DNA of 64,000 nt from the NCBI GenBank assembly GCA_030581615.1, contig JAKTTT010000076.1:1-64000 (forward strand), given 5' to 3'. Shown in pieces: positions 54,002 to 64,000 of this stretch (position 1 is the first letter of the stretch; each line of letters begins with the position of its first letter). Both the position numbers and the translations under genes were made by a program. The DNA comes from Alloascoidea africana. Lineage: Eukaryota > Ascomycota > Alloascoideomycetes > Alloascoideales > Alloascoideaceae. The notes below the pieces were generated by a model, which saw only the letters and a list, made by a program, of their open reading frames with translations, did no database searches and had not been told where the DNA came from.

Positions 54002-54742
54002 ATGCTATACTCCTCGATTTTTCTGCTACTATCCACTCTTTCAATGGTTTTGGCCATGCCTATAAACCATATGCATCAAGCACATAAGGAAAAACGAGAC
54101 GTTATCACTGTTGATGAGGTTGTTCTTGTCACTTCTACAACCGTGGTCTACATCAACACCCAGGTCATCTACGTAGACCGAAAAGGGGCCACCATTACGA
54201 GTAAGCTCGTTGCATCTTCCGATACATACCCCTCAACCACTGCGAGTAGCAGTTCTTCAATAGCAACAGCAACACCTACATCCAGCCCAGTTGCTTCACC
54301 TTCGGAATCTGCAAGTGCAGCTTCTTCTTCTGATTCATCTTCAGAGGGTGAGGAAGACTCTTACAATGGGAGTGCAACATATTATTCACCGGGTTTAGGG
54401 TCCTGTGGCTTGGAAAATACCGATGACGATTATATCGTCGCAATTGCAAAAGGGACATTTGATGCGAAAACACCAAACAAAAATCCAAACATGAATCCAT
54501 ATTGCGGTCAGTACATTAAAGTGAAGTATTCAGACAAGAGCGTACGCGTTAAAGTCGTTGATAGCTGTCCAGGGTGCGAAGACGATGATTTAGATCTGAG
54601 TCCCTCAGCCTTTGAATCGCTTGCTTCGAAAGACGAAGGCCGAGTAAATGTCACTTGGAATTGGACTTCCTCGTCCTCAGACTCAGACTCCTCCTCAGAT
54701 TCAGACTCAGACTCAGACTCTTCTAAAGACGATTCGTCGTAA
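54002..54742 (+). CDS. secreted double-psi beta-barrel (RlpA/barwin-like) protein
   Basis: 246 aa. A signal peptide (about 1-18, ending LAMP) is followed by KEKR, a Kex2 cleavage site, so the mature chain should start at DVITVDEVV. A Ser/Thr-rich linker leads to a DPBB domain (about 120-220): GSATYYSPGLGSCG, a conserved Cys in NPYCGQYIKV, VKVVDSCPGC and DLDLSPSAFESLA. These blocks match fungal expansin/RlpA-like small secreted proteins, which lack known enzyme activity and may act on the wall. The C-terminus is a Ser/Asp repeat tail with no GPI signal. Convergent with the acidic surface protein downstream. Confidence 0.85.
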   Translation: MLYSSIFLLLSTLSMVLAMPINHMHQAHKEKRDVITVDEVVLVTSTTVVYINTQVIYVDRKGATITSKLVASSDTYPSTTASSSSSIATATPTSSPVASPSESASAASSSDSSSEGEEDSYNGSATYYSPGLGSCGLENTDDDYIVAIAKGTFDAKTPNKNPNMNPYCGQYIKVKYSDKSVRVKVVDSCPGCEDDDLDLSPSAFESLASKDEGRVNVTWNWTSSSSDSDSSSDSDSDSDSSKDDSS

Positions 54743-55551
54743 TGTGTATGTGTATGGGCCGACTCACACAAGGATTTACATTCCTTTTCCTTTTCTGTTC
54801 AATTCATCAAATCATGCATTATTGGTCAATCGTTCGCTATTTTGGTGATGTTATGACGAGAATGGATATCCTCTCTTTTTTATTTTTTTTTTATAATGGG
54901 ACTATAAAAAGTTATTTGACATGTTTTTTCTTATCTGGTGATGAATACTTTGATGGCGACTTGGTATTCTTTTTGCAACATTCTTCAACGTTTACTTTCT
55001 TCTCAAAGCTCATATCTCAGTGAGCCCGTTTACTCAGATTTTTGGATTTGCTTTTATTATTGGGTTATGGTTTTTAAACCAACAGAACGAAAAAAAATTA
55101 TCAATTTACAAGCTCCAGTTGACACCCTCTTTGCAGTGTTTTTTTCTTTTGTGAACCTGGACATAAAAATTCAATCATTTATAAAGGTTTTTGACTTTAT
55201 GTGAATAGCACGGGGATTTTTAACTATAACTGTGAGCAGAGTACATAGTCAGGGAGTCTCTTCCTTATTATTTGGATGTTTTTGTTTTTGTGTTAGTTTA
55301 TTCTTTTACGTTTTCTTTTTTATTCTTACTTTATTTCCTGTTATCCTCTTGTAAAAAACAAACATGTTAATATGGGAAAGGACGTCAGTGAATTCCTTAT
55401 TTCCTAGAGGTCTCCCATTAATGACAAATGACAAAATTAAGTTGGTTTAGGATTTTGATTTCCTTGTACGAAGCTTTCCTCGACAAAGATTACACCGGTA
55501 AAGGTTTTTAACAACCTTGACGTATGCATATTATTCGGGATCAGACTAGGG
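54743..55551. other. convergent 3' flank, nothing recognised
   Basis: 809 bp of AT-rich sequence between two convergent genes. Low-complexity T-rich frames only. Confidence 0.5.
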
Positions 55552-56229
55552 CTAAAATGTGCAAGTAAAGAGCATCAAAAAAAGAAAGAGAGAAATGACC
55601 AAAACCCTACTATACGAGGGCTTGATATGACAGCCAATAGAAGTTGTTGCAGGACGTGAACTAGTCTTTGTAGTGACATCTGTCGTTTCAGTGGAGGAAT
55701 CATCACAAATGCTGACAGACGAACAACTTATTTCTTCATCAACATCAGGATCTTCTTCTTCTTCTACTTCATCATAATCAGGGAAGTCTATTTCTGGATC
55801 TGGATGATCCTTACGGCCCGTGTTGCTGGAATCTGAATCTGAATCTGACTCATTAGTATCAGGTTTATTGTTTGCACCTGTACTTCCTGTAGAGCCTGTG
55901 TTGCTGGAACCTGATCCTGAACTTGAACCAGGATAGTAGTGATGAGGAGGATTGTAAGATGGTGCATTGTTTGTGCCTGCGTTTCCTGTGTTGGGATTTG
56001 AAGGCACATGATAAGGTACTCTGAATTTGGAGAGTTCTTCAGTATCTGCAAGAGAGTTCTTGTCCTCTGACCTTTTGGCTAGCAAAATTGTTGCACTATT
56101 ACTAAACTCTTTATCTTGCCTCAACGCGGTAAATAGAGGATGCTGGAAGAAAACAATGACAATTACTTGAATCAAAATCACCAAAACAACAGTAGTAGCC
56201 TTTGAACATATCTTTTTGTCGCGAAACAT
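55552..56229 (-). CDS. acidic Ser/Asp-rich membrane or wall protein, unknown function
   Basis: 225 aa from MFRDKKICSK. Upstream in-frame ATGs exist at 56265 and 56268 and in a tandem repeat further out, so the start depends on where the mRNA begins. A long hydrophobic segment (about 11-33) is a signal peptide or anchor. The middle is Gly/Ser/Asn-rich, then Ser-Asp and Glu runs, then Cys-containing SCSSVSICDDSS and a Thr-rich stretch. The last ~18 residues are strongly hydrophobic, preceded by a short polar segment, in keeping with a GPI signal. An AKR and a KRSED may be processing sites. No known family. Confidence 0.6.
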   Translation of the reverse strand: MFRDKKICSKATTVVLVILIQVIVIVFFQHPLFTALRQDKEFSNSATILLAKRSEDKNSLADTEELSKFRVPYHVPSNPNTGNAGTNNAPSYNPPHHYYPGSSSGSGSSNTGSTGSTGANNKPDTNESDSDSDSSNTGRKDHPDPEIDFPDYDEVEEEEDPDVDEEISCSSVSICDDSSTETTDVTTKTSSRPATTSIGCHIKPSYSRVLVISLFLFLMLFTCTF

Positions 56230-56243
56230 TTTACTGAACCAAC

Positions 56244-56319
56244 AAACTTGATGCTTGCACTCCATCATATATGTTATCTGAAAACTTGATGCTTGCACTC
56301 CACTATATATATTATCTGA
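56244..56319 (-). repeat. two tandem copies of a 38-bp unit
   Basis: The unit beginning AAACTTGATGCTTGCACTCC occurs at 56244-56281 and 56282-56319 with few differences. Each copy ends in an atatat-rich stretch. It lies in the promoter or leader of the acidic surface-protein gene. Confidence 0.9.
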
Positions 56320-56327
56320 ACATTTCA

Positions 56328-56391
56328 GCCACCGCCATGATCGGCCACCGCCATGATCGGCCACCGCCATGATCGGCCACCGCCATGTTCG
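56328..56391 (-). repeat. four tandem copies of a 16-bp GC-rich unit
   Basis: GCCACCGCCATGATCG is repeated four times, the last with one change (ATGTTCG). On the minus strand each unit contains an ATG, and the repeats lie upstream of the acidic surface-protein gene. It is a typical copy-number-variable minisatellite. Confidence 0.95.
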
Positions 56392-57609
56392 GCGAAACAC
56401 ATGCAAGATACGTGTTGCAGTCCATACGGTGATCACAGTGAACGACTATCTCCAAGACGGTGGTTTTATAAACGGCAACACTGTATATACTCTACATTAT
56501 GTCGGGAAATGGTAGTGCGATTCACAGGAATGCAAAAAAAAAGAGGAAGGGGAACGGTTTGTTAAATTGGAGAACGGTAAACCAACTCCTATTAAACATG
56601 AGAATAACAGTTTAGTATAGTCGTTTCCTTGCGCAGAGATGACCATGAAAAACTACACAGTAACTACCCCCACAATCGTTGGATATATATTACTTCTTTT
56701 ATGAAGAGGATTATGTACAGAGAACTGAGAGAGGATGAGTAAAGTCGACACATGTAGGCTTTGATTGGTCTGGTGTTACAAACCATGTCCAATAGACGGA
56801 GCGTCTTTATGGTAAATTCAACAGTAGGCGTGAGATAGTACAATGCAAACAAGTAGTTCTCTCAAAGTTCTCCAATCACAGCTTCTTCTAATACTACTTT
56901 CTTGTGTGATGGAAAAAAGCGAACTAGATACACGAAAGAGAAGGCTTTGTACTCTTCACTATAGCATCTGACGTTGTGAGATCAATTGAAAGTAGCCAAA
57001 CTTATGTATGATAGCATGGAATTTATTGATAACAAGACGCCAAAATCGATTTTTGGATAGAAAATTCGAGTCGAAAGGAAATGCAAGATTATAGGCTCTT
57101 CAGAGATTCTCATCGCCTAGTGTAACTAGTAAGTCTACTCTGTATAGTGATATTTACTATTCGTATCGTTCATGTCATTGTCATTTTTCACTATCCTCGG
57201 AGTATTGGTTTTTTTCCCGTCATTCTGCAGATTATCTTTTGTTTTTGTCAACGTGGGGGTGTATTTCTAGATGTGAGGATAATGTCTAGATTTATATAGA
57301 CTGAAGATTTGGCAGGCATTAAGGTTTCGTTACAAACCAGAAAAGATTTACGACCTGCAGGGACTATATCAGCATAGCCAACCGCGTCCCACCCTCAATC
57401 CTCATTTTTGAAATCTCTCCTCGGTTCTCTGAAGTACTAATAGAAGCAACCCAAAGCTTCCTCATAAATTTCTGAACTGTTTTAGCCAATCAGGGCTATT
57501 TCTAAACTCATAACGGTATCTGGTGTTTTCCTGAGTTTTCATCTCTCTCTTTCTTTTCTCCTTTCTCTTCTCTCTCTTAGTATTCAATAAACTACTACAC
57601 TATCTTGAA
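56392..57609. other. intergenic, nothing recognised
   Basis: Promoter of the acidic surface-protein gene on the left and of the NDUFA4-like gene on the right, the latter with a CT-rich leader (57540-57590). No other gene supported. Confidence 0.45.
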
Positions 57610-57989
57610 ATGCACCCAACTTTCCGACTTTTCGCCGCTGCATCTGTAAGATTCTTGCTTGCAGCTACTAGTTTATCTCTTTGGTTCCGTCTTTTGCTAA
57701 CACCCGTAAATAGAAGAATAAAAAGGGTTCATGGAAGGATCTGGTTCCTATTGAACTGGTACCTCTCTGTAAGTAGCTTCTACTTTTGAATATGCTTTCG
57801 AGGTCTCGGAATATGTCTTTCTAACTGGAATCTGTATTAGTTGCTGCTTGTGGTGCCGCTGTTTTCTCTTGCACATTCTTTGTTTCGAGACATTTCAGAA
57901 ACAATGAGCTTCGTCTCTCCCGTCGTCCTAAGAAGAAGACTTACGAAGAAAACTTGGAGCACGTTACAGCCGCCAACGAAACTGCTTAA
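57610..57989 (+). CDS. small NDUFA4/B12D-like mitochondrial membrane protein, two introns
   Basis: Three exons (57610-57645, 57714-57768, 57841-57989) give a 79-aa protein. Introns run GTAAGA to TAG (branch GCTAAC) and GTAAGT to TTAG (branch TCTAAC). The product starts MHPTFRLFAAAS and has a single membrane segment (LVPLFVAACGAAVFSCTFF) after SWKDLVPIE, then a basic stretch RHFRNNELRLSRRPKK and an acidic tail. Length, single N-terminal-half helix and following RN motif fit the NDUFA4/MLRQ/B12D family of respiratory-chain subunits. The match is by pattern, so another small inner-membrane protein is possible. No exon is long enough to stand out as an open frame. Confidence 0.7.
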
Positions 57990-58558
57990 ATCTTTTATGA
58001 CACATCCATTGTTTTTCTCGGTGAAACATTAAATAAAATGCATTAAACAGGCCAATAGATATACTCAATATACACATGTCTGAAAACCTTGCAGAAAAGA
58101 ATGTTTGAACTCATTATTTCAATGTCAAATTTTGGGAGTGTGGCATCGATTATGATGACGCTAAGGCTTGATCCCGCTTCCGTGGATTATTAGCCAGATA
58201 GATTTCCGTGTCCCCATTGTACACAAGAAACAGGTACAGAGGAACTGACCACCAGAACCCACCTCTATCCCATGTGTTTTCCCCCAAGAGAGAAGACAAT
58301 GAAATATTTACTTACAAGGAGCATTCTATAAACACCGTAAATTTAATATTGGTCCGTAAACTTCACGCTAAGAGAGGTTAAAGTTAACAACGGTTTTACG
58401 TAAAAAATCAAATACAATAATCTTCATATGTAATTAAAAATGACTCCTACTAAAGCATTAATACCAGTTGAACAAAAAAAAAACGGGCCTCTATGGTTTT
58501 GCGACTTCTCATCCACATAGAGACAACGTAAAGTGTTTGGAAAGCCCTGTAACAGTAA
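57990..58558. other. convergent intergenic region
   Basis: 569 bp between convergent 3' ends. Nothing recognised. Confidence 0.5.
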
Positions 58559-60337
58559 TCAGATCAGTATTCCATCATTTGTCTGTTCTTCCTCCTCTTG
58601 ATGATTTTCTGGTTGGAAACAAAACGTCATGCCCAACACTGGTGTGAACACAACAGCAATGACCAAAAAGAAAAAGCTTGGTTTTGATTTCACTGTCATT
58701 GAATAAATAGATAGAAATCCAGCTGGCGCAACAGTTGATATAATGCTAACTAGGAGAGAAAGTGATCCTTGCAATTCACCAACTCTGTGCGAAGGAACAT
58801 GCTTGATGAGACCAGTCTGTAAAGATGGACCTAATATAGCGCCTAGAGCTGTCAAAGTGACACAAAAAAGGAATTCACTCCCAGTTCGAGCCAGGAACAA
58901 CAGTATGTAGCCAATTATCTCACATGAGATGCCCAAGCGAAGCATTGTTACATCGACTTTATCAAGATTTTTGTCATCAACTTTGAACATCCTATGCAAC
59001 ACTGCCAGCATCAAAGGCAATACCAAGAGCAATATGACAACTCTGCTTGCCCCCAGAACTGATAGAAAGTACCCTGTCTGTTCAGCTGTCCATTGAAATG
59101 CATAAGAGGTATACAAAACCAGGACTGAAGACACCCCCACGCCGCAACCCACTGTGACTAATTGAATAAGAAGTAGGAACTTCATGTTCAAAGAATCTCT
59201 AGTTGAGTTAAGCTTGCTGTTATCCCAAAAGAAAATGCCTAATGGTTGGAAAAAGTTAAATTGCTTCAAATATTCTTTCCAATTGGTAGAATTAACGCCG
59301 AATATTCCAATGCTTCTTGTCCTTGTTATCATTCTAGCCTGACTTTGAGAATGAATGCTTTGGGATCTCTTTTTCGCAGATGGAGTCCGAGATTCTGGGA
59401 TAACCAAAACAAGAAGCAAGAGATAGATAGCAAGACACCAAAGCGATAGGTAAAACGCGCCGTACACCGAGCCACTGGACTTGATTGCAAATCCACCGGC
59501 CATTGGTCCAAGGAAAATGCCTAGGTACATAGTGGCCATTACTCTTCCAATGAATTTGGGACGGTCTTCGACTGGCACACAATCGGCAATGTATGAGGTG
59601 GGCATGGCAGTCCCAGAGGCAGCCAGACCGGAGATGATAGCATTAATGATGAGAATATAAGGGCTGATCCTTTTCTTGATCCCCGTGATAATCAAAAACA
59701 AAATTGGACTTAAAAAAGTAAGCAGGGCAGAATAAACCATTATTGGCTTCCTGCCAATTCGATCACTCAACTTTCCTAGCCTTGGGGCAAGTATCATGTT
59801 TAAGACACCTGTCAAAATAGACGACCACAGTTGAATTTTCGATGTTGTTACTTGCACTTGAGGGGAATAGCAGATATCTGGCAATTTGTCTCCAATGTTT
59901 GGAGAAAGCTCACCAAACACGTTTTCGGGTAAATCGCTGTTTTGACAGACAAAGCGTATGGTAAGACTTATGAAGGAGGTAATAATAGCACCTTGGCCAA
60001 AATCATTAATTGCAAGGACAAGGATTAACAGTGATGCCCGTGGCCTTTTGAACCAAGGCATGTTGCGATGTTCGCTTAACATATTAAGGTGAAACTGTTC
60101 ATCTTCTTCTTCGTCGCATTCGTCTAATAATAACGCTGACTCATCTGGAAACTGCTCCATGGTCAACTCTTCCTCTGAAGTTGTCTTGGAGAGAAATGGG
60201 GATACATTCTCGTGGATCTGGTGGGATTGTGAAGAAGTAGTTGCTGGCTCATCATAGTCGTGATTGTTTGGCTCTATTGTTGATGATGTCCCCAAAAAGG
60301 TTTCATGTTCATGCGAATCTTTGGAGTTGTTTTCCAT
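58559..60337 (-). CDS. MFS transporter, tetracycline-resistance-like / YCR023C-like
   Basis: 592 aa from the first ATG (MENNSKDS; a TTG precedes it). The first ~95 residues are hydrophilic and acidic. The membrane part starts after PWFKRPRASLLILVLAINDF. MFS motif A is clear between helices 2 and 3: RLGKLSDRIGRKPIM. Further blocks are SGLAASGTAMPTSYIADCV and MYLGIFLGPMAGGFAIKSSG. Twelve segments are likely, with a cytosolic loop of ~60 residues between halves. The pattern resembles the DHA/TetA-type vacuolar or plasma-membrane transporters such as S. cerevisiae YCR023C. Substrate unknown. Confidence 0.85.
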   Translation of the reverse strand: MENNSKDSHEHETFLGTSSTIEPNNHDYDEPATTSSQSHQIHENVSPFLSKTTSEEELTMEQFPDESALLLDECDEEEDEQFHLNMLSEHRNMPWFKRPRASLLILVLAINDFGQGAIITSFISLTIRFVCQNSDLPENVFGELSPNIGDKLPDICYSPQVQVTTSKIQLWSSILTGVLNMILAPRLGKLSDRIGRKPIMVYSALLTFLSPILFLIITGIKKRISPYILIINAIISGLAASGTAMPTSYIADCVPVEDRPKFIGRVMATMYLGIFLGPMAGGFAIKSSGSVYGAFYLSLWCLAIYLLLLVLVIPESRTPSAKKRSQSIHSQSQARMITRTRSIGIFGVNSTNWKEYLKQFNFFQPLGIFFWDNSKLNSTRDSLNMKFLLLIQLVTVGCGVGVSSVLVLYTSYAFQWTAEQTGYFLSVLGASRVVILLLVLPLMLAVLHRMFKVDDKNLDKVDVTMLRLGISCEIIGYILLFLARTGSEFLFCVTLTALGAILGPSLQTGLIKHVPSHRVGELQGSLSLLVSIISTVAPAGFLSIYSMTVKSKPSFFFLVIAVVFTPVLGMTFCFQPENHQEEEEQTNDGILI

Positions 60338-62813
60338 CAAGAAATCAGTAACTAATGAAAAGAGGCCTTGTGTATCGCAGAAATTTCCAAGAAACCACGA
60401 ATCAGACCCGATATGTTATGGACAAGGTACCGGTTTGGATTTTTAAAGTATTATATACTCTCTAAGGTATGGTAATTGAGCGTTCTTGCGACCTTATATG
60501 CCTTGAGCGGCTTTTTGCCACAAGAACTCGAGCCATGAATGGCCGCTCCAGGTCTCGGAGTTTAACGGAGATATCTGGAACTCAATTATACTGATAAGAG
60601 TTTAACAAACTTGTTAGCTCTCCTAGTTGGAAAGTGGCAACCTACAGTAGTATGATTAAAACAGATTGAGCAACTTGACGAATTTTCGGCCACCAAGAAT
60701 TGTCTTAGAGGTTTCTGTTGGTGGGTGCTAAATTAAATGAGGTGGGGCCAAGGGCACGAGACAAGATTTTTGATAGACTTTGTTCCCACCCCTTTTAAAC
60801 TGAGTCAAGACTAAGAGGATGGCTACGGACTTAATAGCGTTATTTTTCTAGCCCATCTGTTGGCCCCTTGCGAATTGGGACCTTGGTGGCGTTGCTGGAT
60901 GCTGAAAAAATGTGCTTCGTTTTAGCGCACACTGTAAGGGGCGAGAGGCTACAAACAACACTAGAATCGTTGATTTCTCCCCATAAGGGGGAATAGATGG
61001 GCTACTTATATAGACTTATCTAAGTCTCACTACTAGAGAGTGAGGAGATCATTCGTCCGGGACTGACACACACTTCACCCTGAGATTCTCACGCTTTCAT
61101 TTAGATAAGTTTCTAATTGAGATCTTCTTTTGTTATCCTATATTACAATTTTGCCACATTCCTGGGGTTTCAATACCAGTAAATATCAAGACAAAGCATC
61201 CCTAAGATTTGTTAAAGGGTCCAACTTTGGGAGGTCATATAACAAAGTGATTGATTGATTTTGTGCGTTCGAGTTTTAGAAAGAGGGATGTAGAATTAGT
61301 AGCGCAGGTAAATGAAATTGTCATACATGTGTAATTGTGTATCTTCTCTATCAAATAAAGGAGGATCTTTATGAAAAGGGCTCAAGTTTTATTGATCTCA
61401 ACAGATGGATTTTTTATTTGCTTAAATGACCCTCGTTTATTGCTTGAGAAGGACTTGAAAAAGTCTTTCCTTTTCTACCTTATTTGGTTTAACTAGGTTT
61501 CACTTTTTTTAACAATCAATTCCAAAAGCAGTCCTTTCACAAACCAAAAGACGTGAATGTCTTAGAGCCATCACACCTGGCTAAAGGGCACAAAAATATA
61601 AACCAATGCCACTTGAGATATCCCTAACTCAAACCACAATGAATAGTTGACAATTAGGCCCTTACAAAAATAATAAGGAAGGGATGAATTTACTAGCGAT
61701 AGATGTTTGTGAATTGACTCCATAAAATTCTATGATATGAACTATAACGTTTGTACAACCTTCTTCATTGCACACACACTCTCTTAAACTGAGATATAGA
61801 TATTTTTTCACAATCATCTTCATCCTAGGTTTGACATGTGCTTTAAGGGCTTACCGTATTCTTCTTGATACCGCCTATCATGGGTTTGGCCACAGAAGAA
61901 CAGAGATAGCGATCATTTTTCGCTTTACAGGTCTTTAATTAAATTGATACATCACTCCAAGACTAAAAACGTGTAACTAACTGTTACAATGTAGGCGTTT
62001 AGTTACAACGATATTTAAAATGTCTTCTAAGCTTAACAGATTGAAAATAGCGATATGGAAAACCGATACTTAAGCCACTCATACAGCATGATATGAACTC
62101 TAGGTATCTTTGGTAGATTCCTCGGGGAGCTTGTCTATTGTCCTGGATCTTTGCTTTTACACTCCATCATTTTGAAATTCTTGATTTCAGTGAACCCATT
62201 TCCGTCAACCCATTTTATGAAAGTGGTGATTTCGAAGGTGGGCAGAGGCTTGGAGATTTAATGAGCAATGACTCTTGGTCAACTTATAGTTCTGATCAAG
62301 CCTAGTAGAAATTTGTAAATACTGCGGTTTGCGATTGACACTAGGGCTTTTGCATCCAGGCAAATTATCTTTTCAGATCTAAATTATGCATATCGCCCTT
62401 GCAGGCGCCACTTAATTGGAGGAAGGGCAATTGTGCATAGTCGTCTCCATAAGGTCACAGACACTATTCTTACCCTTGCCTCCTTACCATTGATGGCGTT
62501 GTTCGCAGCCTAGGCTTGTTACTTATAGACCTCCTATATTAGAGGGAATTACTCGATGATAAGGGTAGTTGAAGTGATGTGAATTAATTTCTTTTATAAA
62601 ACTAGAAAATGCTTCAATCTTCCCCTAACTGGGACTTATGTCTCGCGCTTCAAGCAACTGAGGGTATTAGAACGGCCTCTCAACCTCAGTTTAAATGACA
62701 GAAATATGGCTTGATGATATTCTGATTAAAATACAGATCCTGTACAAAAGGTTGAACTTCTAACACTCGATGCCATTGCAAAAAAACATTTGTTCCCCAA
62801 CATAATTCACAAG
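60338..62813. other. 2.5-kb gene-free region with an LTR-like fragment
   Basis: Apart from the LTR-like segment listed separately, the stretch holds no supported gene. Sequence from 61150 to 62760 is AT-rich with no long frame. Confidence 0.5.
60716..61146 (+). mobile_element. LTR-like fragment, fossil
   Basis: About 430 bp beginning TGTTGGTGGG and ending CTATATTACA, with a TATA-like ttatatag (60999-61006) some 140 bp before the right end and direct sub-repeats of tgttgg and cccctt. This resembles a retrotransposon LTR. No target-site duplication or internal region was found, so boundaries and family are uncertain. Probably a decayed solo LTR. Confidence 0.35.
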
Positions 62814-63410
62814 ATGTCACTTTCCAATGTGTTATTCATTGTTGGTCTCATCTTGGTCTGTTTGATAGCGTGCTTCAGTAGTTTTATCTGTAGTGCTTTC
62901 ATTTGGTTCGTTAGTTTATTCGATCGAGCCTCGACTTGGTTCACTGATTTACTCTATAGAGCTTTGACGCATCCGAACCGAACATTTGATGTGGAAGCAG
63001 CGCTGCACAGTGAAGAGGCGATAGGCCAACAAGAAAGAAGATCAGATCTTGATATAGCACAGCCAGAAGAGCTACCAACGCATAATGCCCCAGATAATCA
63101 TAATGATATCCCCAATGTGAACGATCCCGTGCCTGCTCAAATCTCAGAACAAGTCATTGATCAAAACTCAGAGATATACACTTATAAAGAGTGGAAACGG
63201 CTGAAAGAACTCCCGTCTCATTCGGGTTATGATGCATCAAACCTACAGTCTTGTACTTTCTGCCTGGAAGACTTCCAAGACGAATGGCTGCTTCGGGTGC
63301 TTCCTTGCAACCATCTGTTCCATGTTGCGTGTATTGATCAATGGCTGTATCGAGAAAGTCCAAAGTGCCCAATTTGTCGGCAGGATATACGAGAACGAGT
63401 GAAAACCTAA
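62814..63410 (+). CDS. membrane-anchored RING-H2 protein (probable E3 ubiquitin ligase)
   Basis: 198 aa from MSLSNVLF; a TTG 24 bases upstream is not used. The N-terminus (about 5-42) is strongly hydrophobic and could form one long or two short membrane segments. A polar, acidic middle follows. The C-terminal RING-H2 domain reads CTFC-x14-CNH-LFH-x2-C-x11-CPIC, with a conserved Leu-Pro before the third Cys and WL after the last His-Cys pair, as in RNF/ATL-type ligases. All eight zinc ligands are present. It probably ubiquitinates membrane or ER/Golgi/vacuole proteins. No ortholog named. Confidence 0.88.
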   Translation: MSLSNVLFIVGLILVCLIACFSSFICSAFIWFVSLFDRASTWFTDLLYRALTHPNRTFDVEAALHSEEAIGQQERRSDLDIAQPEELPTHNAPDNHNDIPNVNDPVPAQISEQVIDQNSEIYTYKEWKRLKELPSHSGYDASNLQSCTFCLEDFQDEWLLRVLPCNHLFHVACIDQWLYRESPKCPICRQDIRERVKT

Positions 63411-64000
63411 TAAAATCCCTGAAAAAATCTATTTAATCGACTTTTCTAAATTCATATGATCAAACTCAATATCTCATGAGGACCGCTAACACCTTGTGGA
63501 ACCCTGACCCAGACCTCAAGCTAGAATTGTATTCTCTAAATAAACTGTATGACTACAAATTCTGATTTGGGAGTTGGTTAATCTGACAAAACCTTATTGT
63601 GACGTCTACTACAGTTATATTGTAACTGTCTAATTGTTCTGAAAGAATGGCAATTGGTAGTCTCACATTTTCAAAGTCTCTTTGGTTTTCTAACAGGAGA
63701 CTTTTCAGCCCTCGTTGACATTTCAGGACAAATGATCAGAATTCTCAAAATTTGTTTAAAGATCCAGGAAGGTGGATTTGTTGAATATTAAAATGGCACT
63801 TGTTCAAGATATCGCTTCATTCAAACCTTGACTTTTTGCTACAGTTCAGGATCAGCACATTCGTGACGATGAACCTTTTCCTCCTGAAACCATCAAGGAC
63901 ACTAGAAAATTAAAGAGTACAATTGTTTCTATTGCACTTTATTACCTCGTATAGAAGATGCCAACAGCAAATTGAACTGAGAACTAAATTTTGAAATCAT
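63411..64000. other. right-edge intergenic, nothing recognised
   Basis: 590 bp of AT-rich sequence after the RING-H2 gene. No supported feature before the window ends. Confidence 0.5.

Noticed and set aside
56230-56436. N-terminal extension of the acidic surface protein through the 16-bp repeats
   Set aside because: It is repeat-encoded and precedes the natural signal-anchor; kept only as a caveat on the start.
60716-61146. Calling a complete LTR with target duplication
   Set aside because: The 5 bp before the left end do not recur after any plausible right end.

Overview
The window looks like a nuclear chromosome segment of a budding yeast (Saccharomycotina). Gene content is that of an ascomycete yeast (FET3, CRT10, SBA1, DBP9, RPN4, MET14, PTH2, PTC2/3, DOM34). 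There are two tRNA genes, one with an intron, and a divergent H4/H3 histone pair. CTG codons fall on invariant leucines of histone H3 (for example CTG at 36895-36897), so CUG is read as Leu and the CUG-Ser and CUG-Ala clades are excluded. I infer twelve short introns in nine genes. Their 5' sites are mostly GTAAGT-like and their branch sites mostly CTAAC, which is looser than the Saccharomyces GTATGT/TACTAAC pair. The introns, a CBM1 cellulose-binding protein and a small NDUFA4-like protein hint at an early-branching lineage such as Dipodascaceae/Trichomonascaceae. That placement is inference; I cannot name the species.

Layout. 1-7.3 kb: tRNA-Ala(UGC), FET3 (-), then 3.6 kb without a convincing gene. 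7.3-16.8 kb: a Ser/Thr kinase, a mitochondrial membrane protein, a spliced glucose-6-phosphate 1-epimerase, a Ser/Arg-rich protein with CDK-like repeats, and free Met-R-sulfoxide reductase, whose first exon appears to be the start codon alone. 17-24 kb: CRT10, an F-box-like protein, spliced SBA1/p23 and DBP9. 24-33.5 kb: an accessory stretch with degraded Ty3/Gypsy-like fragments, LTR-like segments, one Dal5/Vht1-type transporter and tRNA-Ser(UGA). 33.5-43.6 kb: RPN4, the histone H4/H3 pair, a HODM-like DUF3445 protein, MET14, PTH2 and a PP2C phosphatase. 44-50 kb: a secreted protein with two CBM1 domains, DOM34 and a tiny GPI-type wall protein. 50-64 kb: a formamidase, a secreted double-psi beta-barrel protein, an acidic surface protein, a three-exon NDUFA4-like gene, an H+-antiporter-type MFS protein, an LTR-like fragment and a membrane RING-H2 protein.

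Shared themes. Sulfur: MET14 and the Met-sulfoxide reductase both have a TCACGTGA Cbf1-type site upstream, and MET14 also has a Met31/32 core. Protein and translation quality control: RPN4, SBA1, DOM34, PTH2. Cell surface: the CBM1, GPI, DPBB and acidic proteins lie within 12 kb of one another. No CRISPR array, plasmid, virus or biosynthetic cluster was seen. The most unusual items are the ATG-only exon, the non-catalytic tandem CBM1 protein, and a head-to-head retroelement fragment beside a tRNA gene that could give a hairpin RNA.
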